This document shows, one piece after another, positions 1 to 5,440 of a stretch of DNA of 5,440 nt (positions within the stretch are counted from its first letter, which is position 1; every line of letters begins with the position of its first letter). Source of the DNA: an uncultured Mollicutes bacterium (GTDB lineage Bacteria > Bacillota_I > Bacilli_A > RFN20 > CAG-449); assembly GCA_900551385.1 (NCBI GenBank), contig URVS01000109.1, positions 1 to 5,440 of the forward strand. Direction: 5' to 3'. The notes beneath the pieces are model-generated. The model searched no databases and was not told the origin of the DNA. It worked only from the letters and a program-made list of their open reading frames with translations. A program made the position numbers and the translations under genes.

Positions 1-284
1 ACAATTCTAGCATGTAAAGAATTAGGTTCATTTTCTAGATAATAATAATATTTTCCTTCCATTCTTAAATGTGAAATTAAAGCTTTATGGTTATTAAATA
101 AAAAGATAAGAAATTTACCTTTTCTTTTTATATCAATAATAGTAGCGCCTTCAAGAACATAAAATTCATTTAAAGGAGTTAAAATCATTTTTGGATATAA
201 TATATCTATTGATTTAATAGTTCTATTTAACAAATGTTTTTTTAAGCTGTTTTTAACAGTTTCTACTTCTGGTAATTCTGGCAT
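1..284 (-). CDS. mutM: Formamidopyrimidine-DNA glycosylase (Fpg/MutM), N-terminal part only; C-terminus beyond left edge
   Basis: This is a base-excision repair enzyme: a glycosylase plus AP lyase that removes 8-oxoguanine and formamidopyrimidines from DNA and cleaves the backbone at the resulting site. The 94 visible residues begin MPELPEVETV, the Fpg N-terminal signature. Pro2 is the Schiff-base nucleophile once Met1 is removed, and Glu3 is the catalytic acid. Lys57, in the segment IKRKGKFLIF, matches the conserved catalytic-domain lysine, and SHLRMEGKY (71-79) contains the loop whose Met76 fits the base-intercalating residue. The helix-two-turn-helix and zinc-finger DNA-binding parts would lie left of the window and cannot be checked. 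The ATG at 284 is chosen because the signature starts exactly there and a good Shine-Dalgarno lies upstream. The gene follows polA by nine bases, so it is the third gene of the operon. The paralogue Nei usually begins MPEGPE, so Fpg is preferred. Fpg identity is secure; intactness is unknown. Confidence 0.95.
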   Translation of the reverse strand, partial: MPELPEVETVKNSLKKHLLNRTIKSIDILYPKMILTPLNEFYVLEGATIIDIKRKGKFLIFLFNNHKALISHLRMEGKYYYYLENEPNSLHARI

Positions 285-288
285 AATG

Positions 289-295
289 ACCTCTT
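289..295 (-). promoter_or_regulatory. Ribosome binding site of mutM, touching the polA stop codon
   Basis: Read on the minus strand, AAGAGGT lies five to six bases before the mutM ATG. Its first two bases are the last two bases of the polA TAA stop. A ribosome finishing polA would therefore be sitting on this site, which suggests coupled or at least shared translation. The gap between the two genes is only nine bases, with no room for a promoter or terminator. Confidence 0.85.
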
Positions 296-2900
296 ATTTA
301 CAATCGTACCATGTTTTAGCACATGCTCCATCAACTTCAAGTTTGACATTTAATGGATAAATGCTTTCCATGGTGTTTTTAACTAAATTATACATAATAT
401 CTTTTTCTTCAGGATAGATTTTAAAAATTAATTCATCATGAATTTGTAAAACTAATTTTGATTTTAATTTTTTATTAGTAATTTCTTCATCAATTTTAAT
501 CATCGCCATTTTAATTAAATCAGCAGCCGTTCCTTGTATTGGAGCGTTTTGCGCGGCTCTTTTACCAAATTCTCTAGTTTGATAATTATCAGAATTTAAT
601 TCTAAAATATATCTTCTTCTTTTAAATAATGTTGTAACATAATTGTTTTTAGTGGCAAATTCTACTACATTATCAAAATATGTTTTAATTTCTGGATAAA
701 CTAAATAAAAATTATTAATAATGGTTTTAGCTTCTTGAACTGGACATGATAATTGTTCCGCTAAACCCCAGTCAGAGATACCATACACTATACCAAAATT
801 AACTGTTTTAGCTTTTCTTCTCAGATTAGAAGGGACTTCTTCATCATTAGGAATATTAAATATTTCTCTAGCGGTTTGTTCATGAACATCTTTACCTTCA
901 TTAAAAGCTTTTATTAATAAAGAAACATTAGCCATGTGAGCAAGTAATCTTAATTCAATTTGAGAATAATCTAAACTTAATAAATATAAATCTTCATCAT
1001 CATAAAAGAATGCTTTTCTAATTAATTTACCTTCTTCATCACGAACAGATATATTTTGTAAATTTGGTTCAGAAGAAGATAATCTACCGGTTGTAGTTAA
1101 AGCTTGATTAAATAAAGCATGAATTTTACCATCAGGGAATATATAGTCACTTAAACCTGATGTATATGTTGATATTAATTTTGAATATTTACGATATTCA
1201 ATTAATAAAGGAACGATTGGATGTAAATGTTTAATATTATTTAATATTTCTATAGAAGTAGATTGTTTTTTATTTGAAGGTAACATTAATTTATTAAATA
1301 ATAAATCGGCTACTTGTTTAGGTGAAGCTAAATTAATTTTAACACCTGCAAGAATATCAATTTTTTCAGTTAATTCATTTAAAATAACATTATATTTTTC
1401 ATTAATAACATTTAAAGCTTCTTTATTTAAAGGAAAACCTTCTATTTCCATTTTTGCTAAAACGATTGCTAATTTTAATTCAATATTATTATATAAATCA
1501 TAACAATCAATTTCTTTTAAAGATGTTATAACATCATTTTTAATTGAATTAATTACATAAGTTAAATTACATGTTGAAGAATTATCATCAAATAAAGATA
1601 CTTGATCATCGGTTAAAATATTTTTTCCAAAATAAGCACAGACAGTAATAGGGTCATTAGCTAAAGATGAATCTAATAAATAAGAGGCTAATAATAAATC
1701 AAAAGTAATACCATTTAATTGGATATGATCTTTATTAAGTAAAACATACATAGCTTTAGAATCAAATGTTGCTTTTTTAATATTTTCGTTAGTAATAAAA
1801 TTGATGAAATCCTTATCTTTTTTCGCTAAAGAATAATCATAAATATAAACATTTTTATCATCAGCAAAAATAACATTATTGATATTTGCATGGTGATAAT
1901 TAGTTTGATTATAATCTAAAACAAAAGTAGAAATATTATTAGGTAAATCTTTAAAAGAAGATATTAAAATTTTTTCAAATTTAATACTTTTTTCAGTTGA
2001 GGTTTTATTTATGTTTCTTTTTTTTGAATTAGGTTTTAATTTTTTTAATAAAGAATAAAATTCTTCTTTAGTATAAAAAGAAGATAATTCATTAAAATCA
2101 TATCCAGAATATTCTAAATCTTCTAAAGTAAATGGCAAAGGAACTTCAGTATCAATAGTAGCTATATGTTTACAAAATTTACCTAAATCTTGATTATCAA
2201 GGATTTTTTGGGCTAATTTACTTTTTTCATTTTTCATTGCTTCAATAATTCCTTCTAAAGAAGAATATTGTTGTAATAATTTAATTGCAGTTTTTTCTCC
2301 TACTCCAGGGATACCTTTAATATTATCACTTGGATCACCCATTAATCCTTTATAATCTCTTATTTGATCTGGAGTAAGTCCCATATCATTAAATAATGAT
2401 TCTTTATTCATGATTTTTATTTCTTTAATACCTTTAGTAATCATGTAAATCGAAATATTATCATTAATTAATTGAAGGTAATCTTTATCAGAAGTATATA
2501 CATCTACTTCTAAATTAGCATTTGAGCCAATTTTTGCTACTGTACCTGCTAAGTCATCTCCTTCATAACCTTCTAATTCATAATAAAATACTCCCATTGC
2601 TTTTAATAATTCTCTAGCAACAGGTAATTGTAATTTTAAATCTTCATCAATCGGTTTTCTTTGGGCTTTATATGTTTCCATTTCTTTATGACGGAAAGTT
2701 TTTTTGCCTGTATCAAAAGAAACAAATAATAAATCTCCATCTTTTAAGGTGGAAATTATTTTATTCATCATATTGCTAAATCCAAAAATTGCATTTGTAG
2801 GGAAACCATCTTTTCTACGCATGATTGTTCCTGTAAATGAAGTTGCATAATACGCTCTAAAGAGAAGAGAATTTCCATCTACAATAACTAATTTTTTCAT
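294..2900 (-). CDS. polA: DNA polymerase I (5' nuclease plus polymerase; 3'-5' exonuclease domain degenerate)
   Basis: This 868-residue family-A polymerase has a normal length for a full Pol I and acts in the cytoplasm in primer removal and repair synthesis. Residues 1-290 form the 5' nuclease: VDGNSLLFRAY with Asp8, SFDTGKKTFRH with Asp63, GYEGDDLAG with Glu113/Asp115/Asp116, TSDKD with Asp138/Asp140, and GDPSDNIKGIPGVGEKTA (188-205, helix-3-turn-helix). A Lys-rich linker (about 290-306) follows. Residues about 306-490 keep the exonuclease fold but lack the catalytic acids (VLDYN where E. coli has DTE). The polymerase is complete: TTTGRLSSSEPNLQNI (602-617), motif A SLDYSQIE with Asp644/Glu649, the O helix with Arg694, Lys698, Phe702 and Tyr706, and motif C QIHDE with Asp822/Glu823. 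The ATG at 2900 is supported by the MKKLVIVDG start and a strong Shine-Dalgarno. The start overlaps the dnaE stop. Both Trp codons are TGG. Oddities are QVSLF at 433-437 and an A8 tract at codons 292-295. Confidence 0.98.
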   Translation of the reverse strand: MKKLVIVDGNSLLFRAYYATSFTGTIMRRKDGFPTNAIFGFSNMMNKIISTLKDGDLLFVSFDTGKKTFRHKEMETYKAQRKPIDEDLKLQLPVARELLKAMGVFYYELEGYEGDDLAGTVAKIGSNANLEVDVYTSDKDYLQLINDNISIYMITKGIKEIKIMNKESLFNDMGLTPDQIRDYKGLMGDPSDNIKGIPGVGEKTAIKLLQQYSSLEGIIEAMKNEKSKLAQKILDNQDLGKFCKHIATIDTEVPLPFTLEDLEYSGYDFNELSSFYTKEEFYSLLKKLKPNSKKRNINKTSTEKSIKFEKILISSFKDLPNNISTFVLDYNQTNYHHANINNVIFADDKNVYIYDYSLAKKDKDFINFITNENIKKATFDSKAMYVLLNKDHIQLNGITFDLLLASYLLDSSLANDPITVCAYFGKNILTDDQVSLFDDNSSTCNLTYVINSIKNDVITSLKEIDCYDLYNNIELKLAIVLAKMEIEGFPLNKEALNVINEKYNVILNELTEKIDILAGVKINLASPKQVADLLFNKLMLPSNKKQSTSIEILNNIKHLHPIVPLLIEYRKYSKLISTYTSGLSDYIFPDGKIHALFNQALTTTGRLSSSEPNLQNISVRDEEGKLIRKAFFYDDEDLYLLSLDYSQIELRLLAHMANVSLLIKAFNEGKDVHEQTAREIFNIPNDEEVPSNLRRKAKTVNFGIVYGISDWGLAEQLSCPVQEAKTIINNFYLVYPEIKTYFDNVVEFATKNNYVTTLFKRRRYILELNSDNYQTREFGKRAAQNAPIQGTAADLIKMAMIKIDEEITNKKLKSKLVLQIHDELIFKIYPEEKDIMYNLVKNTMESIYPLNVKLEVDGACAKTWYDCK
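2897..2900 (-). other. ATGA stop/start overlap of dnaE and polA
   Basis: On the minus strand the four bases ATGA hold the polA start (ATG, 2900-2898) and the dnaE stop (TGA, 2899-2897). This arrangement is the classic sign of translational coupling by termination and re-initiation. It places both polymerases on one transcript with linked output. Confidence 0.9.
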
Positions 2901-5440
2901 TTATCTTCCTCCAAAATTGTAATTTTTTCACTTATAAATGATAATTCACTTTCATTTTTAAATCTACCATAAATAAGTATTGCTTTATCTTTTATTAATA
3001 AATTTTGATATTCAGTATAAGTTCTTGGGAAAACCACTACTTCAATAGAGCTTGTATCATCTTGAACTTGTAAAATAGCCATATTTTGTTTTTTCTTTGT
3101 TTTAATTATTCTAATATCTTTAATAATTACTGCAATATTAAGATAAGAAAAATTATTAATTTGTTCTATAAGTGGTTTAATTTTTAATTTATTAATGGTG
3201 TTTTTATAATTAATTAATAATGAGCCAGATAATAATATATTTAAAGAATTATATTCATTTTCATATTTAATTTTTAAATCTTCTTCATGTTTATCAACGA
3301 TTGGTAAGAATTCTTTTAATTCATCATTATCCATGTTTAAATTAGATATATTTTTATAAAAAGAAAGATAAGTTTTATATTTTTCTTTTATATATTCTCT
3401 ATTAGAATCAAATTCATCAAAACAACCAGCATTAATTAAATTGTTTGTTATATCTATAGAGAAATTGTTATTCAAAGCTAATTTAATATAATCATTAAAT
3501 GAAGATATTTTGTTATTTTGTAATATATTTATAATTTGTTTATTTATACCTTTAATATTAGTAAAAGGAATATATAAATATTGATCTTTAAAAATATATT
3601 CTTGTTTAGAAATAGTAATTGAAGGTAAATGTAATTTTAAATTAAAATATCTTAATTCATTTTGTATTTCATAAATTTTAGGATCATTTAAAGAAATTTT
3701 ATTTAAACATGCTAAATAGAAACAACTTGGATAATTTGCTTTTATGTAACTTAGATAATAAGTGATAACACTATAACAAACTGTATGAGATTTATTGTAT
3801 CCATAATTAGCAAATTTATAAATTGAATTATAAATATTATTAGCTTCATCTTCACTTAATTTATTATTTAAACAACCTTTTATAAAATCATCTTTTAATT
3901 CGTTTAAAATAGAAGAATCTTTTTTAGATATGGCTCTTCTAAATAAATCTGCTTTTCCTAATGAAAATGAAGCACAAGTTTTAACTATTTCCATAATTTG
4001 TTCTTGGTAAATTATTACTCCATAAGTTGGCTTTAAAATAGGTTCAAGTAAAGGATGGATATAATTAATTTTTAAATGTTTGTTTTTATTATTTGCATAA
4101 ATAGGAATGTTATCCATTGGACCTGGTCGATATAAAGCAAGTAAAGCCACTAAATCATCAAAATTATTAATGATAACTTCTTTTAAAGCTTTAGTAATAC
4201 CTTGTGAATCTAATTGGAATATATTAGATGTAAAACCTAAATTTAAGATATCAAAAGTTTTTTTATCATTAAAAGAAATTTTTTTAATATCAAATGAAGA
4301 ATCATAATAAGTATGGATATAATTAATCATATTTTCTATCAATGTTAAATTAGATAAGCTTAAAATATCCATTTTTAAGAACCCTAATTCTTCAAGTAAA
4401 GGCGCTTCAAAATGAGTAATATTTAAATTATTATTATTTTTGTGAATAGGAATTACTTTTTCTAAATCTTCATCATTAATGATAATTCCAGCAGCATGTA
4501 TTCCACTTTGTCGAGGTAAATCTTCAATTTTTTTAGCTAATTTAATGATTTCTAAAAAATAATCATCTTTCATCAATAAACGAAAGTCTTCATTATATTT
4601 ATATGCATCTTTAAATGAATCATATTTATTAATGGCTTTAGATAATGTATTAATATCATTATTATTATATGAAAATACTCTTCCAATATCTCTTAATGCT
4701 TGTTTAGCTTTCATAGTTTGAAAAGTAATAATTAAAGATGTTTTATTTTGGCCATATTTTTGATTAATATAATTAATTATTTCATCTCTTCTATAGTCAG
4801 CAAAATCAATATCTATATCTGGCATAGATGTTCTTTCTGGATTTAAAAATCTTTCAAATAATAAATTATATTTAATAGAATCAATTTCAGTTATATTTAA
4901 TAAATAAGAAATTAATGAACCTGCAGAAGAACCTCTACCAGGACCTACTGGAATTTTATTATCTTTAGCGTATTTTACATAATCTTCAACAATTAAAAAA
5001 TAATCTAGATAACCCATTTTTTCGATTATATCTAATTCATAATTCATTCTTGATATATATAAATTATTATCTAAAGATAATTCTTTTAAGCGTTTTAAAC
5101 ATTTATTTTTAATGTTTTCTTTTTTATTTTCATTCAATGGATAAATTAATAATTTACCTCTTTTTTTATTGAAAGAGAAATCTTTTAATAAGTTTTGTAT
5201 TTTAATACTATTTTCAATTTCCTCATTATAATATAAAGATAAAATTACATTTTTTGATAAGAAAAAATAAGGACCTTCTTCATTTTTATTTGTTAATTTT
5301 GTATCATTTTTAATTGCTTGTAAAATTGTTAAACCTATTGCATCTTGTTTATTAAGATATAAATGTTTATTAAAAGCAACTTTATTTATATTTTTTGTAT
5401 TTTCTCTTAATAAATTTATTAAATAAATATCTTCTTTTTT
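2897..5440 (-). CDS. dnaE: DNA polymerase III alpha subunit, DnaE type; 5' end beyond right edge
   Basis: This is a family-C replicative polymerase. In low-GC Gram-positives DnaE usually extends primers before handing over to PolC. The frame is open to the right edge, giving 847 visible residues; all residue numbers here count from that edge. Residues 1-101 match the end of the PHP domain and the linker (AFNKHLYLNKQDA at 22-34, KLLIYP just before 102). The catalytic core follows: GPGRGSSAGS (166-175), PDIDIDF (207-213) with two catalytic Asp, HAAGIII (315-321), KMDILSLSN with the third Asp (358), FQLDSQG, ALYRPGPMD (435-443), YGVIIYQEQIM (473-483), LGKADLFRRAISKK (494-507) and FANYGYNKSH (543-552). 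Then come a helix-hairpin-helix region (about 626-652) and a C-terminal OB fold (about 768-842). The OB fold being C-terminal, not N-terminal, excludes PolC. From motif spacing roughly 175-200 residues are missing. A TTG at 5137 is not the start. No Trp occurs in the visible part. The stop overlaps polA. Confidence 0.96.
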   Translation of the reverse strand, partial: KKEDIYLINLLRENTKNINKVAFNKHLYLNKQDAIGLTILQAIKNDTKLTNKNEEGPYFFLSKNVILSLYYNEEIENSIKIQNLLKDFSFNKKRGKLLIYPLNENKKENIKNKCLKRLKELSLDNNLYISRMNYELDIIEKMGYLDYFLIVEDYVKYAKDNKIPVGPGRGSSAGSLISYLLNITEIDSIKYNLLFERFLNPERTSMPDIDIDFADYRRDEIINYINQKYGQNKTSLIITFQTMKAKQALRDIGRVFSYNNNDINTLSKAINKYDSFKDAYKYNEDFRLLMKDDYFLEIIKLAKKIEDLPRQSGIHAAGIIINDEDLEKVIPIHKNNNNLNITHFEAPLLEELGFLKMDILSLSNLTLIENMINYIHTYYDSSFDIKKISFNDKKTFDILNLGFTSNIFQLDSQGITKALKEVIINNFDDLVALLALYRPGPMDNIPIYANNKNKHLKINYIHPLLEPILKPTYGVIIYQEQIMEIVKTCASFSLGKADLFRRAISKKDSSILNELKDDFIKGCLNNKLSEDEANNIYNSIYKFANYGYNKSHTVCYSVITYYLSYIKANYPSCFYLACLNKISLNDPKIYEIQNELRYFNLKLHLPSITISKQEYIFKDQYLYIPFTNIKGINKQIINILQNNKISSFNDYIKLALNNNFSIDITNNLINAGCFDEFDSNREYIKEKYKTYLSFYKNISNLNMDNDELKEFLPIVDKHEEDLKIKYENEYNSLNILLSGSLLINYKNTINKLKIKPLIEQINNFSYLNIAVIIKDIRIIKTKKKQNMAILQVQDDTSSIEVVVFPRTYTEYQNLLIKDKAILIYGRFKNESELSFISEKITILEEDK
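2907..2912 (-). promoter_or_regulatory. Ribosome binding site of polA, inside the 3' end of dnaE
   Basis: Minus-strand GGAGGA lies six bases before the polA ATG, a near-perfect match to the anti-Shine-Dalgarno of 16S rRNA at ideal spacing. It overlaps the dnaE codons for the final Glu-Glu-Asp-Lys region, so the site is exposed as dnaE translation ends. It confirms the ATG at 2900 as the polA start. Confidence 0.88.

Larger units (their letters stand above)
1..5440 (-). other. Probable dnaE-polA-mutM operon
   Basis: Three co-directional genes are joined by a four-base overlap and a nine-base gap, with no hairpin-plus-U-tract terminator and no space for a promoter between them. All encode DNA synthesis or base-excision repair functions. 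A polA-mutM pair is a common Firmicute arrangement (in Bacillus subtilis it is followed by coaE), so coaE or a replication-initiation gene to the left is a reasonable guess, though not visible. The operon promoter must lie right of the window. Confidence 0.85.

Noticed and set aside
40..52. AAT trinucleotide run
   Set aside because: It encodes four Tyr in the MutM N-terminal domain, and short runs of this kind are expected at this base composition.
1..284. Endonuclease VIII (Nei) instead of Fpg
   Set aside because: The N-terminus is MPELPEVETV, the Fpg signature, not the MPEGPE form typical of Nei.
4107..4307. Plus-strand open frame of 66 codons
   Set aside because: It lies wholly inside dnaE, opposite the conserved ALYRPGPMD region, has no ribosome binding site worth naming and no recognisable protein features. 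It is an antisense shadow.
2897..5137. A shorter dnaE of 746 residues starting at TTG 5137
   Set aside because: The same frame continues open to the window edge with DnaE-family sequence, so the TTG is an internal Leu codon.
5150..5170. T-rich runs on the plus strand as possible terminators
   Set aside because: They are Lys codons (A runs) of the minus-strand genes and no stable GC-rich hairpin precedes them.
2897..5440. PolC instead of DnaE
   Set aside because: The OB fold is at the C-terminus, no exonuclease domain is visible in the PHP region seen, and the motif order and spelling match DnaE.
1..5440. A hidden defence system, CRISPR array, mobile element or structured RNA
   Set aside because: Coding sequence fills the window apart from nine bases. 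I saw no spaced direct repeats, inverted-repeat ends, integrase or transposase motifs, or tRNA-like folds.

Overview
The window is a compact minus-strand block of chromosomal housekeeping genes for DNA replication and repair. In transcription order (right to left) it holds dnaE (DNA polymerase III alpha, 5' end beyond the right edge), polA (DNA polymerase I, complete) and mutM/fpg (formamidopyrimidine-DNA glycosylase, 3' end beyond the left edge). There is no gene-free stretch longer than 9 bases, and I see no RNA gene, mobile element, CRISPR array, promoter or terminator.

The DNA is very AT-rich (about a quarter G+C by eye). The proteins are rich in Lys, Asn, Ile and Leu, and the ribosome binding sites are strong purine-rich Gram-positive-type sites. 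Pol I is full length with a degenerate 3'-5' exonuclease domain, as in Bacilli, and DnaE is the short type that ends at the OB fold. Both Trp codons in polA are TGG and no gene has an internal in-frame TGA, so the standard bacterial code fits better than the Mycoplasma/Spiroplasma code. Together this suggests a low-GC Firmicute or Mollicute-like Bacilli lineage (Acholeplasma, Erysipelotrichia or uncultured gut Bacilli type). That placement is inference.

The genes are tightly linked. dnaE and polA overlap by four bases (ATGA), with the polA Shine-Dalgarno inside the last dnaE codons. mutM starts nine bases after the polA stop, with its Shine-Dalgarno touching that stop. They are almost certainly co-transcribed and probably translationally coupled. 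The functions fit together: MutM excises oxidised purines and nicks the strand, Pol I removes flaps or primers and fills gaps, and DnaE extends primers at the fork.

I found no new biological system here. The points worth a second look lie within the polymerases. Pol I carries a consensus-like sliding-clamp motif (QVSLF), while DnaE shows none at the usual place. The visible PHP metal motif of DnaE and the Pol I exonuclease are both degraded. An A8 tract sits at the nuclease-polymerase junction of polA. The rightmost 303 bases are in-frame dnaE coding sequence, so a TTG at 5137 is not the gene's start.
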